The notes: a model not told the origin generated them from the letters alone. A DNA stretch of 64,000 nt from an uncultured Verrucomicrobiota bacterium (GCA_938003985.1 CALKWZ010000040.1:35057-99056); one strand, 5' to 3'; positions 11,063 through 22,091 are shown, numbered from the stretch's first letter. Translations and numbers: made by a program.

Positions 11063-12412
11063 ATGAAAGCGTTCAGCGTTGGATTGACGGCATTGGGAAT
11101 CTGGCTTGGGGCCGGCGCGGGCGCGGCCTGGGCGCAGGACGTCGCGCCGGCGGCGGCGGAAGCCGTGGCCGAAGCGGCGCCGGCCGTGAGTCCGGAGATG
11201 TTCACGACGAACAATCTCTGGATGATGGTGGCGACGTTCCTGGTGTTCATCATGCATCTGGGTTTCGCGACGGTGGAATCGGGCCTGACGCGGGCGAAGA
11301 ACACGGTCAACATCCTCTTCAAGAACACGCTGATTCCGGCGATCGGGCTGCTGACCTACGCGCTGGTCGGCTTCGGCCTGATGTACCAGGGCGACTGGGC
11401 GATTCCCGGCTGGCTGCGGCTGGGCGGAGGCGTCGGCACGGACGCGGCCGGCCTGACGAGCGCCTACAACGCGGGCTACACCTATTGGACCGATTTCCTC
11501 TTCCAGGGGATGTTCGCGGCGACGGCGGCGACGATCGTGTCGGGCGCGGTGGCCGAGCGCGTGAAGCTGGGCAGTTTCCTGATCTTCTCGACGATCTACG
11601 TGGCGATCGGCTATCCGATCGCGGGCTCGTGGGTCTGGGGCGGCGGCTGGCTGGCGGACCTGAAGTTCCACGATTTCGCCGGCTCGACGCTGGTGCACTC
11701 GGTCGGCGGCTGGGGCGCGCTGGCGGGCGCGCTGCTGCTGGGGCCGCGGCTGGGCAAGTACGTCAACGGCGGCGTCCGGCCGATCATGGGCCACAACATG
11801 CCGATGGTGGTGACGGGCGTGTTCCTGCTGTGGCTGGGGTGGTTCGGCTTCAACGGCGGCTCGGTGCTGTCGGCCGACGCGGGCGCGGTGTCGTTCGTGC
11901 TGGTGACGACGTCCCTGGCGGCGGCGGCGGGCATCGTGACCTCGATGCTGACCTCGTGGGGCATCCAGAAGAAGCCCGACCTGACGATGGTGCTCAACGG
12001 CTGCCTGGCGGGCCTGGTGGGCATCACGGCCGGCGCGGATTGCGTGTCGGTGCCGGCGGCGGTGGCGATCGGCGCCATCGCGGGCGTGCTGGTGGTGCTG
12101 GCGGTGATGGGGCTCGACAAGCTGAAGATCGACGACCCGGTGGGCGCGATCTCGGTGCACCTGGTGTGCGGCGTCTGGGGCACGCTGGCGGCCGGGCTGT
12201 TCAGCACGAATCCGGACTTCACGCTGAAGACGCAGGCGCTGGGCGTGCTGGCCTACGGGCTGTTCTGCTTCCCGCTGTGCCTGGCGATCTTCGCGGCCCT
12301 CAATTACACGATCGGCCTGCGCGTCAGCCGCGCCGAGGAAATCGGCGGGTTGGACGTGGGCGAGCACGGCATGGAAGCCTATCCGGACTTCCAGGGTTTC
12401 CTGACCAAGTAA
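11063..12412 (+). CDS. amt: Ammonium transporter Amt
   Basis: Trimeric inner-membrane ammonium channel. 449 residues: a cleavable-looking signal (to about residue 24, AWAQD) and an Ala/Glu/Pro-rich spacer, then 11 expected transmembrane helices. The two pore histidines are in GSTLVHSVGGWGALAGA and GAISVHLVCGVWGTLAAG. TVESGLTRAKNTVN and MFAATAATIVSGAVAERVK are Amt signatures. GAAGGAG lies 8 bases before the ATG. It is transcribed from a sigma-54 promoter together with glnK, 22 bases downstream; GlnK normally plugs the channel when nitrogen is plentiful. Confidence 0.97.
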   Translation: MKAFSVGLTALGIWLGAGAGAAWAQDVAPAAAEAVAEAAPAVSPEMFTTNNLWMMVATFLVFIMHLGFATVESGLTRAKNTVNILFKNTLIPAIGLLTYALVGFGLMYQGDWAIPGWLRLGGGVGTDAAGLTSAYNAGYTYWTDFLFQGMFAATAATIVSGAVAERVKLGSFLIFSTIYVAIGYPIAGSWVWGGGWLADLKFHDFAGSTLVHSVGGWGALAGALLLGPRLGKYVNGGVRPIMGHNMPMVVTGVFLLWLGWFGFNGGSVLSADAGAVSFVLVTTSLAAAAGIVTSMLTSWGIQKKPDLTMVLNGCLAGLVGITAGADCVSVPAAVAIGAIAGVLVVLAVMGLDKLKIDDPVGAISVHLVCGVWGTLAAGLFSTNPDFTLKTQALGVLAYGLFCFPLCLAIFAALNYTIGLRVSRAEEIGGLDVGEHGMEAYPDFQGFLTK

Positions 12413-12434
12413 TCCGCAAACAAGGAGCAAAAAC

Positions 12435-12776
12435 GTGAAAATGATCATCGCGGTCATCCAGCCCGAAAAGCTGACGGACGTGAAAGAAGCCCTGATGGCG
12501 GCCGGCGTGGGCAAGATGACGGCCAAGAACGTGATCGGCTGCGGCCAGCAGGGCGGCTACAAGGAAAGCTATCGCGGCGCGGTCACGGAAGTGAACCTGC
12601 TGAAGAAGGTGGAACTGCAGATCGCGGTCAACGAGGACTTCGTGAAGCCGACGGTGGACGCGATCATCCAGGGCGCGCGCACCGGCAACATCGGCGACGG
12701 CAAGATATTCATCCTCGACCTGCCCGAATGCATCCGCATCCGGACGGGCGAGACCGGAAAGGCGGCGATCGGCTAA
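12435..12776 (+). CDS. glnK: PII signal protein GlnK/GlnB family, lacks Tyr51
   Basis: 113-residue trimeric regulator that senses ATP/ADP and 2-oxoglutarate and blocks Amt. Start is GTG 12435 with AAGGAG 7 bases upstream. Key ligand residues are in place: Gln39, Lys58, Lys90, Arg101 and Arg103 (CIRIRTGETGKAAIG). The T-loop reads GCGQQGGYKESYRGAVTEVN. Aligned with E. coli GlnB, Tyr46 is kept but position 51, the residue uridylylated in proteobacteria, is Thr, and position 49 is Ala, not the Ser phosphorylated in cyanobacteria. It is therefore probably controlled by ligand binding only, or by an unknown modification. The amt-glnK pairing is the classical arrangement. Confidence 0.95.
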   Translation: MKMIIAVIQPEKLTDVKEALMAAGVGKMTAKNVIGCGQQGGYKESYRGAVTEVNLLKKVELQIAVNEDFVKPTVDAIIQGARTGNIGDGKIFILDLPECIRIRTGETGKAAIG

Positions 12777-13006
12777 AAACGGCCCGCTTTCGGAAAAAAC
12801 GCGCCGGCCAGGGCACTAAAAAGGCCCGGGCCGGATGCGTCTATTCCGGAAGCGACAAAAATGAAGCGCGGTTTTGGCGGCCGACGTTCTTGTCGGATCG
12901 GCGGCGGCGGCCGACAAAGGCGCGAGTTGGCACGGACGGACGGATAGGTTAGAAGGATGGTTTTCCCGGCGAAGGCCGGGCAGGACGGAAGCGAAGGAGA
13001 CACGGG

Positions 13007-16000
13007 ATGAAAGCCATAGGATTGTACGACCCGCGGAACGAACACGACGCGTGCGGGGTGGGTTTCGTCCTGAACCTCAACGGCCGGGCCGAGCACCGGA
13101 TCGTCGAAAAGGGCATCGAGGTGCTGGAAAACCTGCTGCACCGCGGCGCGACGGGGGCGGATCCGGACACGGGCGACGGCGCGGGGCTGTTGATCCAGAT
13201 TCCGGACGGCTTTTTCCGGGAAGAAGCGCAGCGGCTGGGCTTCGCGCTGCCGGAGCCGGGGCAATACGGCGTGGGGTTCCTGTTCCTGCCGCCGGGGGGC
13301 CAGTCCCTGGCGGACACGAAGGCGGGGGTGCAGCGGATCCTGCTCGAAGAAGGCCTGTGCGCGCTGGGCTGGCGCGAAGTGCCGACGGATCCGCAGGCGG
13401 TGGGGCCGACGGCGCGCGCGTCCATGCCGTCGTTCTGGCAGGTGTTCGCCGCGGAACCCAAGGGCCGGCTGGCGGGCGACGCGCTGGAGCGCAAGCTGCT
13501 GGTCGCGCGCAAGCGCGCCGAGCACGAACTCGGGCGCAAGGCCGCGGACAATTCCCCCAACGCCTACGCGGCGAGCTTTTCGTGCCGCACGCTGGTCTAC
13601 AAGGGCATGATGATCGCCCCGCAGGTGCCGAAGTTCTTTCCGGACCTGACGGACGCGCGCATGGTCAGCGCGGTGGCGGTGGTGCACCAGCGCTATTCGA
13701 CGAACACGTTTCCCTCCTGGCCGCTGGCGCAGCCGTTCCGCATGCTGGCCCACAACGGCGAAATCAACACCCTGCGCGGCAACCGCAACGCCATGGCCGC
13801 GCGCGAGCCCAAGCTGAAATCCGAGGCCTTCGGGCGCGACGTCGAAAAGCTGCTGCCGATCCTCGAGGATTTCGGCAGCGACAGCGCGAACCTCGACAAC
13901 GTGCTCGAGCTGCTGACGCTGGGCGGGCGCGAGATCCACCACGCGATGCTGATGCTGATCCCGCAGGCGTGGGGCGCGAAGTATCCGATGGGGCCGGACC
14001 TGCGCGGGTTCTTCGAGTACCACGCGGGGCTGATGGAGCCGTGGGACGGGCCGGCGGCGGTGGCGTTCACCGACGGGCGGCTGGTGGGCGCGTCGCTGGA
14101 CCGCAACGGGCTGCGCCCGGTGCGCTACGCGGTGACCAAGGACGGCTTCATGGTGCTGGCTTCGGAAGCCGGCGTGCTGGACTTGCCGGCGGACCAGGTG
14201 GCGGAAAAAGGTTCGCTGCGCCCCGGCACGATGCTGCTGGCGGACTTGGCGACGGGTCGCCTGATGAAGGACGCCGAGATCAAGATGCACCTCGCGCGGC
14301 GGCGGCCCTACCGCCGCTGGGTCGAGGAAAACCACATCGCCATCCACGGTTTCTACGGCGCGGTGGCCGCCGGCGATGAATCGGCCGGCCCGCTCGCGAC
14401 GAAGCACCGCCTGTTCGGCTACACCCGCGAAGACGTGCGCCTCATCCTCGACGCGATGGCGACGAAAGGCGCGGAGCCGGTCGGCTCGATGGGTAGCGAC
14501 CAGCCGCTGGCGGTGCTCTCCGAGAAGCCGCAGCTCTTCTACTGGTACTTCAAGCAGCTCTTCGCGCAGATCACCAATCCGCCGATCGATTCGATCCGCG
14601 AAGAGCTGGTGATGTCGCTGATGACCTTCCTGGGCCACAGCCCGGACATTTTGAGCGAGAGCCCGGCGCACGCGCAGCTGGTGAAGCTGCAGCATCCGAT
14701 CCTGTCGAACGCGGACCTGGCGCGGATCCAGAACCTGAACCGCGCGGGGTTCCAATCGGCGACGGTGAAGATGGATTTCGACGCGGGGGACGCGAATCCC
14801 GGCGCCGCGCTGGAGCGCGGGCTGACCGAGCTGTGCGAACGGGTGCTGAAGCTGGTGCGGGCGGACGTGAACCTGATCGTGCTGAGCGACCGCGACCTGC
14901 CGGACGGCCGCGCGCCGATCCCGGCGCTGCTGGCGACGGCGGCGGCGAACCAGGCCCTGCGCGAAACGGGCTTCCGCACGGGGACGGGCTTGCTGATCGA
15001 AACCGGCGAGGCGCGCGAGGTAATGCACATGGCGCTGCTGCTGGGCTTCGGCGCGGCGGCGATCAATCCCTACCTGGCCTTCGCGACGGTGGCCGAGCTG
15101 GTGCGGACGGACGCGCTGAGCGTGCGGACGAACGCGCCGAAGGCGCTGCAGAACTACATCAAGGCGCTGAACAAGGGTCTGATGAAGATCATGTCCAAGA
15201 TGGGCATTTCGACGTTGCGCAGCTACCGCAACGGGCAGGTGTTCGAGGCCGTGGGCTTGGCGCAAGCGGTGCTGGACCGCTATTTCACGGGAACGGTTTC
15301 GCGGGTGGGGGGCATCGGGCTCGACGAGATCGCGCGGGAAGCCCTGGCGCGGACGGCGGACGCGAAGAGCGCGCCGGCGGCGGCGCCGCTGCCGGCGGGC
15401 GGGCAGTACGCGTGGCGGGCGGACGGCGAGCGGCACCTGTGGACGGCGCAGAGCATCAGCGCGCTGCAGCAGAGCACGCGCACGGGCGACTGGGAGCTGT
15501 ACAAGAAGTACGCGGCGCAGATCAACGACCAGGCCGAGCGGCAGAGCACGTTGCGCGGGCTGTTCGCGATCAAGCCCGCCGGACCGGCGGTGCCGCTGGA
15601 CGAGGTCGAGCCGGAAGAGGCGATCATGCGCCGCTTCATGACGGGCGCGATGAGCTTCGGCTCGCTGGGCCAGGAAGTGCACGAGACGCTGGCGATCGCG
15701 ATGAACCGCATCGGCGGGCGCAGCAACAGCGGCGAAGGCGGCGAAGATCCGGCGCGCTACGTGATCGGGCCCGACGGCGCCAACCGCTGCAGCGCGATCA
15801 AGCAGATCGCCAGCGGTCGGTTCGGCGTGACGGCCGAATACCTCAACCACGCGCAGGAGCTCCAGATCAAGATCGCGCAGGGCGCGAAGCCCGGCGAGGG
15901 CGGCCAGCTGCCGGGCCACAAGGTGACGGCGGATATCGCGCGCGTGCGGCATTCGACACCGGGCGTGACGCTGATTTCGCCGCCGCCGCACCACGACATC

Positions 16001-17533
16001 TATTCCATTGAAGACATCGCGCAGCTGATCTACGACTTGCGCTGCGCGAACGACCGGGCGGAAATCAGCGTGAAGCTGGTGTCCGAGATCGGCGTGGGCA
16101 CGGTGGCCGCGGGCGTGGCGAAGGCGCGGGCGGACCGCGTGCTGATCAGCGGCTACGACGGCGGCACGGGCGCCTCGCCGCTTTCGAGCATCAAGCACGC
16201 CGGCGCGCCGTGGGAGCTAGGCCTGGCGGAAACGCAGCAGACCCTGGTGCTGAACCAGCTGCGCGACCGCATCCGGGTGCAGACCGACGGCCAGATCAAG
16301 ACCGGGCGCGACGTCGTCGTCGGCGCGCTGCTGGGCGCGGAGGAATTCGGCTTCGCGACGGCGCCGCTGGTGGTCTGCGGCTGCATGATGATGCGCAAGT
16401 GCCACACGAACGGCTGTCCCTTCGGCGTGGCCACGCAGGATCCCGAGCTGCGCAAGCGGTACGCGGGCAAGCCGGAATACGTGATCCAGTTCTTCCGGTT
16501 CATCGCGCGCGAGACGCGCGAGCTCATGGCGCAACTGGGCTTCCGGAAGTTCGACGACATGGTCGGGCGGTCCGACCTGCTGGATACGAACAAAGCGGTC
16601 ACCTTCTGGAAGGCCAAGGGGCTGGATTTCAGCGCGGTTTTCCACCGGGTGGACGCCAAGCCGGAAGAATGCCGGTTCACGGCGCCGCAGCCGACGCCGA
16701 TTTCCGGCGCGCTGGACTACGAGCTGCTGCCGCAGCTGGAAGGCGCGCTGGCCGGGAAGCAGCCGGCGGCGCTGAAGCGGAGCATCCGCAACACGGACCG
16801 CGCGGTCGGCACGCTGATTTCGAGCCGCATCGCGCGGCAGTGCGGCCACGCGGGCCTGCCCGACGGGCAGATCGCGCTGGAATTCGAAGGTTCGGCGGGC
16901 CAGAGCTTCGGCGCGTTCGCGGCGAAGGGGCTGACGCTGACGCTGCGGGGCGAGGCCAACGACTACCTGGGCAAGGGGCTCAGCGGCGGGCGCATCGTGG
17001 TGACGCCGGCGCCGGGCGCGGATTTCGATCCGGCGCAGAACACCATCGCCGGCAACGTGCTGCTCTACGGCGCGACGTGCGGCGAGGTGTATCTCAACGG
17101 CCGCGCGGGCGAGCGCTTCGCGGTGCGCAACAGCGGCGCCTGGGCGGTGGTCGAAGGCGTGGGCGACCACGGCTGCGAATACATGACGGGCGGGCGCGTG
17201 GCGATCCTCGGGCCCACGGGCGTGAACTTCGCGGCCGGCATGAGCGGCGGCATCGCCTACGTGCTGGACGAGACGGGCCTGTTCGACGCGAAGTGCAACC
17301 TCGAAATGGTGGACCTGGAAATGCTCGGGCCCGACGACGAGCGCGAGCTGAAAGGCATGATCGAGCGCCACGCGCAGTGGACCGGCAGTCCGCGGGCGAA
17401 AACGATCCTGGCCGACTGGTCGCGGTGGAAGGACTCGTTCATCAAGGTGCTGCCGATGGAATACCGGCTGGTGTTGGGCCAGATGAGCCGCGCCGACGCG
17501 GAAACGCGGCGCGAAGAAAAGGCGAAGGAGTAG
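13007..17533 (+). CDS. gltB: Glutamate synthase (NADPH) large subunit
   Basis: 1508 residues, the normal size. After removal of a short propeptide the catalytic N-terminal nucleophile is Cys16 (MKAIGLYDPRNEHDACGVGF). Domains: class II glutamine amidotransferase (about 16-420), central domain, FMN-binding synthase domain (about 790-1200) and a GXGXG-repeat beta-helix C-terminus (GNVLLYGATCGEVYLNGRAG). The 3Fe-4S cysteines are in CGCMMMRKCHTNGCPFGVA. It transfers the glutamine amide to 2-oxoglutarate, yielding two glutamates, and with glnN forms the GS-GOGAT cycle. AAGGAG precedes the ATG. The 230-base upstream gap has a lone -24-like TTGGCACG (12928-12935) but no -12 partner, so sigma-54 control is not supported. 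Confidence 0.97.
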   Translation: MKAIGLYDPRNEHDACGVGFVLNLNGRAEHRIVEKGIEVLENLLHRGATGADPDTGDGAGLLIQIPDGFFREEAQRLGFALPEPGQYGVGFLFLPPGGQSLADTKAGVQRILLEEGLCALGWREVPTDPQAVGPTARASMPSFWQVFAAEPKGRLAGDALERKLLVARKRAEHELGRKAADNSPNAYAASFSCRTLVYKGMMIAPQVPKFFPDLTDARMVSAVAVVHQRYSTNTFPSWPLAQPFRMLAHNGEINTLRGNRNAMAAREPKLKSEAFGRDVEKLLPILEDFGSDSANLDNVLELLTLGGREIHHAMLMLIPQAWGAKYPMGPDLRGFFEYHAGLMEPWDGPAAVAFTDGRLVGASLDRNGLRPVRYAVTKDGFMVLASEAGVLDLPADQVAEKGSLRPGTMLLADLATGRLMKDAEIKMHLARRRPYRRWVEENHIAIHGFYGAVAAGDESAGPLATKHRLFGYTREDVRLILDAMATKGAEPVGSMGSDQPLAVLSEKPQLFYWYFKQLFAQITNPPIDSIREELVMSLMTFLGHSPDILSESPAHAQLVKLQHPILSNADLARIQNLNRAGFQSATVKMDFDAGDANPGAALERGLTELCERVLKLVRADVNLIVLSDRDLPDGRAPIPALLATAAANQALRETGFRTGTGLLIETGEAREVMHMALLLGFGAAAINPYLAFATVAELVRTDALSVRTNAPKALQNYIKALNKGLMKIMSKMGISTLRSYRNGQVFEAVGLAQAVLDRYFTGTVSRVGGIGLDEIAREALARTADAKSAPAAAPLPAGGQYAWRADGERHLWTAQSISALQQSTRTGDWELYKKYAAQINDQAERQSTLRGLFAIKPAGPAVPLDEVEPEEAIMRRFMTGAMSFGSLGQEVHETLAIAMNRIGGRSNSGEGGEDPARYVIGPDGANRCSAIKQIASGRFGVTAEYLNHAQELQIKIAQGAKPGEGGQLPGHKVTADIARVRHSTPGVTLISPPPHHDIYSIEDIAQLIYDLRCANDRAEISVKLVSEIGVGTVAAGVAKARADRVLISGYDGGTGASPLSSIKHAGAPWELGLAETQQTLVLNQLRDRIRVQTDGQIKTGRDVVVGALLGAEEFGFATAPLVVCGCMMMRKCHTNGCPFGVATQDPELRKRYAGKPEYVIQFFRFIARETRELMAQLGFRKFDDMVGRSDLLDTNKAVTFWKAKGLDFSAVFHRVDAKPEECRFTAPQPTPISGALDYELLPQLEGALAGKQPAALKRSIRNTDRAVGTLISSRIARQCGHAGLPDGQIALEFEGSAGQSFGAFAAKGLTLTLRGEANDYLGKGLSGGRIVVTPAPGADFDPAQNTIAGNVLLYGATCGEVYLNGRAGERFAVRNSGAWAVVEGVGDHGCEYMTGGRVAILGPTGVNFAAGMSGGIAYVLDETGLFDAKCNLEMVDLEMLGPDDERELKGMIERHAQWTGSPRAKTILADWSRWKDSFIKVLPMEYRLVLGQMSRADAETRREEKAKE

Positions 17534-17537
17534 GCGC

Positions 17538-18914
17538 ATGAATCCCATCCCCCATTACCGTTCGTTTTTCGATCTGCCGCGCGTCGATCCCGGCTACCGG
17601 CCGGTGAAGGAACGCGTCCGGGACTGGAACGAGGTCGAGCAGCACCTGGCGCCGGACGAGCTGGCGCGGCAGGCCGCGCGCTGCATGGATTGCGGCATTC
17701 CGTTTTGCTTCGGCGCGGGCTGCCCGATCAAGAACCCGATCCCCGACATGAATCTGGCGGTGCTCGAAAACCGCTGGGAGGACGCGCTGCAGCTGGTGCT
17801 GACGACGTGCCCGTATCCGGAGATCACGGGCCGGATCTGCCCGGCGCTGTGCGAGGGTTCGTGCTGCAACGCGAAGGACAGCGACGCGGTGGCGATCCGC
17901 CAGATCGAGCGCGAGATCGCCGACCGCGCGTTCGCCGAAGGGCGCATGCGGCCGCGGCCGGTTTTGCCCCGCAACGGGCTGAAGGTGGCGGTGGTGGGCA
18001 GCGGGCCGACGGGGCTGGCGGCGGCATCGGACCTGAATTTGTGGGGCTTCGACGTGACGGTCTACGAAGCCGCGAAGTATGCGGGCGGGCTGTTGCGCTA
18101 CGGGATTCCGGACTTCAAGCTCGAGAAGTGGATGGTGGAGCGGCGGATCGACCTGTTCCGGCAGGAGGGCGTGCGCTTCGAGTGCGGCGTGCAGGTGGGG
18201 GCGGACGTGTCCATGGACTTCCTGCGGCGGAAATACGACGGCGTGCTGCTGGCGTGCGGCGCGCGCGAGCCGCGCGACCTGAAGGTGCCGGGCCGCGAGC
18301 TGAAGGGCATCCATTTCGCGCTCGATTTCCTGACGCGCCAGAACCAGGTGCTGGGCGGCGAGCTGGCCGACGTGGGCGGCGAGGGATCGGCCAAGGGGCG
18401 CGACGTGGTGGTGATCGGCGGCGGCGACACGGGCAGCGACTGCGTGGGCACCTCGGTGCGCCACGGCGCGAAGAGCGTCACGCAGATCGAGATCTTGCCG
18501 AAGCCGCCGGCGGCGCGCGCGGGCGACAATCCGTGGCCGGACTGGCCGCGCATCTTGCGTGCGTCCAGCAGCCACCACGAAGGCTGCGAGCGGATCTTCG
18601 CGACGAACACGCTGGCGTTCGAGGGCGACGAATCGGGCCGGGTCTACGGCATCCGCTGCGTGCAGGTCGAGTGGAAAGGCCGCCAGCCGGTGGCCAAACC
18701 GGGCACGGAATTTTTCCAGAAGGCGGATCTCGTGCTGCTGGCGATGGGCTTCACGGGTCCGGGAAAAGACGCGCCTTCCGCGGATGGCCTGAAAAACGTC
18801 TGGGTGGCCGGCGATCAGGTGACGGGGCCGTCGCTGGTCGTGTGGGCCGCGGCGCGCGGCCACGACGTCGCCCGCCAGATCGCGGCCGCCTTGCGCGCGC
18901 CGGTCAAAGCCTGA
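17538..18914 (+). CDS. gltD: Glutamate synthase small subunit
   Basis: 458 residues. The N-terminal cysteine clusters CMDCGIPFCFGAGCP and CPALCEGSC bind 4Fe-4S centres. Two Rossmann folds follow: FAD at VAVVGSGPTGLAAASDL and NADPH at VVVIGGGDTGSDCVGTSVRHGA. The subunit passes electrons from NADPH to the FMN of GltB. It starts 4 bases after the gltB stop, with AAGGAG inside the last gltB codons, so the two are translationally linked. No terminator is obvious after it; the following gap holds a dispersed repeat. Confidence 0.97.
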   Translation: MNPIPHYRSFFDLPRVDPGYRPVKERVRDWNEVEQHLAPDELARQAARCMDCGIPFCFGAGCPIKNPIPDMNLAVLENRWEDALQLVLTTCPYPEITGRICPALCEGSCCNAKDSDAVAIRQIEREIADRAFAEGRMRPRPVLPRNGLKVAVVGSGPTGLAAASDLNLWGFDVTVYEAAKYAGGLLRYGIPDFKLEKWMVERRIDLFRQEGVRFECGVQVGADVSMDFLRRKYDGVLLACGAREPRDLKVPGRELKGIHFALDFLTRQNQVLGGELADVGGEGSAKGRDVVVIGGGDTGSDCVGTSVRHGAKSVTQIEILPKPPAARAGDNPWPDWPRILRASSSHHEGCERIFATNTLAFEGDESGRVYGIRCVQVEWKGRQPVAKPGTEFFQKADLVLLAMGFTGPGKDAPSADGLKNVWVAGDQVTGPSLVVWAAARGHDVARQIAAALRAPVKA

Positions 18915-18964
18915 CGGCCGGACAAACTACGAAACACGCGAAGGGCGCGAAAAGAAAACCGGGG

Positions 18965-19153
18965 CGTTTTACGTAGAACGGACATAGCCGAGTGCCGAGC
19001 CCAAGCCGGAGGCGCCGGGCGAACGCGAGGTCTATAGCGCCGCGCCTTGCGCGGCGAGCGAGCGAGGCTCCGCGAGCGGAGCGGCAGAAACTTTGCGGAA
19101 AAATTACGTAGAACGTAAAAACTTTCCCGAATTTTTACGTAGTACGTAAAACC
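18965..19153 (-). repeat. Palindrome-based dispersed repeat, copy 3 (longest)
   Basis: Inverted relative of 4516-4650, sharing the same inner segment (GCCGAGCCCAAGCCGGAGGC, GGGCGAACGCGAGGTCTATA), ending with TTTTACGTAGAACGG at 18967. On the other side are two palindromes: a degenerate one at about 19102-19120 and a perfect TTTTACGTAGTACGTAAAA at 19133-19151. The inner part is larger here because of extra GC-rich hairpins (GCGCCGCGCCTTGCGCGGCG). It occupies much of the 477-base gltD to outer-membrane-protein gap; the remainder (19154-19391) is an AT-richer promoter region. Confidence 0.8.
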
Positions 19154-19308
19154 GGTTTTGGGCGCTTCATTTTCGAAGCGAAAATCGGAACATCCGCCAA
19201 TAACGTCGCGGATCGTTTGGCTGGATCCGGAAACGTCGGCTGGGCTGAATCTATTTATTCAAATCCGGCGCAAATAGATGCGTCGATACCGGGAAGATTT
19301 TACGGTAT

Positions 19309-19325
19309 TTGGCATGGGGCTTGCT
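19309..19325 (+). promoter_or_regulatory. Sigma-54 promoter of the outer-membrane protein gene
   Basis: TTGGCATGGGGCTTGCT: GG (19311-19312), ten bases, GC (19323-19324), with consensus TTGCT. It lies about 67 bases before ATG 19392. A perfect inverted repeat ATACCG-N11-CGGTAT (19286-19308) abuts it upstream and may be an operator. Confidence 0.88.
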
Positions 19326-19391
19326 TTGTTTTCCTTCAAATCGAAAGCGCGCCGCGCAGAAGCGGGGCACAACGAAAAAGGAGACGAAGCG

Positions 19392-20171
19392 ATGAAGAAG
19401 AGCCTGGGACTTGGGTTGGTTGGAATGCTGGCCATGGCCGTTGCGGCCACGGCGGAGATCGAAACGAGCGTGGGCGTGGACGTGCCGGTGTTGTCGGCCT
19501 ACGTGTGGCGCGGGCAGGTGCTGAACGACGAAGCGGTGGCGCAGCCGGGGTTGACCGCCGGCATCGGCGGCTTCACGGTGAACGCGTGGTCGAGCCTGGA
19601 TCTGACGGACAACCAGGACAGCTCCGGCGAGTTCGACGAAATGGACTGGACGGTTTCGTACTCGAAGACGCTGGGCAAATTCGAGCTGGGCGCGGGCATC
19701 GTGCAGTACACGTTCCCGAATTCGACGCTCGCAACCGAGGCCGCGGACGGCACCGTCGTCGTGGAGGATTATCCGGGCACGGTGGAAGTGTTCGCGTCCG
19801 TGGGCGTGGACGTGCCGCTGGCGCCGGCCCTGACCGTCTCCTACGACGTCGACGAGATCGAGGGCCTCTACGCGGTGGCGTCGGTCGGCCATTCGTTCGC
19901 GCTGATGGAGAAGGTGGGGTTGGACCTGAAGGCCGCGCTGGGCTTCGGCGACGCGGACTACAACGCGGGCTATTTCGGCTTGGACGACGCGGCGCTGAAC
20001 GACCTGGTGCTGAGCGCGGCGTTGCCGATCGCGGTGACGGAAAACCTCAGCCTGACGCCGTCCATCGCCTACATGCTGCTGCCGGATTCGGATCTGGAAG
20101 ACGCGGCGGAAGCGGCGTACGGCGAGAAGGACAGCGTGTACGGCGGCGCGACCTTGAGCCTGGCGTTCTGA
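19392..20171 (+). CDS. Outer-membrane beta-barrel protein, sigma-54 controlled
   Basis: 259 residues. Signal peptide MKKSLGLGLVGMLAMAVAATA, then YVWRGQVLNDEAVAQPGLT, reminiscent of the Gcw_chp-type outer-membrane family (S.Y..RG.......PA.Q). Alternating hydrophobic/polar beta strands run throughout, ending in the C-terminal aromatic GATLSLAF typical of BamA-inserted barrels. AAGGAG lies just before the ATG. Because it has its own sigma-54 promoter next to the nitrogen genes, a role in uptake of a nitrogen compound across the outer membrane is plausible but unproven. It is closed by a strong terminator. Confidence 0.82.
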   Translation: MKKSLGLGLVGMLAMAVAATAEIETSVGVDVPVLSAYVWRGQVLNDEAVAQPGLTAGIGGFTVNAWSSLDLTDNQDSSGEFDEMDWTVSYSKTLGKFELGAGIVQYTFPNSTLATEAADGTVVVEDYPGTVEVFASVGVDVPLAPALTVSYDVDEIEGLYAVASVGHSFALMEKVGLDLKAALGFGDADYNAGYFGLDDAALNDLVLSAALPIAVTENLSLTPSIAYMLLPDSDLEDAAEAAYGEKDSVYGGATLSLAF

Positions 20172-20198
20172 GCCGCACGGCATTTCGCGCGAGGCCCG

Positions 20199-20228
20199 CT
20201 CCGCGGCGCTCCGGCGCCGCGGAGTTTT
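20199..20228 (+). terminator. Intrinsic terminator after the outer-membrane protein gene
   Basis: Perfect 11-bp stem CTCCGCGGCGC (20199-20209) with GCGCCGCGGAG (20214-20224), loop of four, then TTTT. It works in the plus direction; the minus-strand side lacks a T-run, so pyrG is not obviously served. Confidence 0.88.
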
Positions 20229-20232
20229 GCGT

Positions 20233-21840
<1,608 letters not shown>

Positions 21841-21999
21841 GCAAAAACCTCGGGGAGGGGACGTCGGGCGGCTAATCCGCCTTCATGGCCGGCGAGACTA
21901 GCGGGGGCGGCGGCGCGGGGCAAGCCGATTCGCGGAGGAGAGGGAGGGCGAAAAGCGTCGCACCGCTAATAACGCGGCGTTGTGTCCGGAACTGATTCA

Positions 22000-22060
22000 C
22001 CCACGGGACAAGCCCGTGGGGGTCTGGAACCAAACCAACGGCAAGCCCGCGAGGGGCTTG
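22000..22060 (+). repeat. Double-hairpin intergenic element
   Basis: CCCACGGG/CCCGTGGG (22000-22007 with 22013-22020) and CAAGCCC/GGGCTTG (22042-22048 with 22054-22060), separated by TCTGGAACCAAACCAACGG. Layout and the central TGGAACCAAA recall the three-hairpin family at 2448 and 10630, but the sequence match is weak. It lies between pyrG and the KTSC gene. Confidence 0.4.
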
Positions 22061-22091
22061 GAAACGAAAACGGGGCAGTCCGCAGGACGCG

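Noticed and set aside
12928..12950. Sigma-54-like TTGGCACG upstream of gltB
   Set aside because: No GC at the -12 position with correct spacing (GACGGACGG follows).
12777..13006. 230-base glnK-gltB gap, examined for terminator or riboswitch
   Set aside because: Several GC-rich imperfect hairpins, but none followed by a T-run and no known riboswitch core seen.
12773..16198. Very long open frame on the minus strand across gltB
   Set aside because: Shadow of the high-GC gltB gene: Arg/His-rich low-complexity translation, no domain, and gltB itself is unmistakable.
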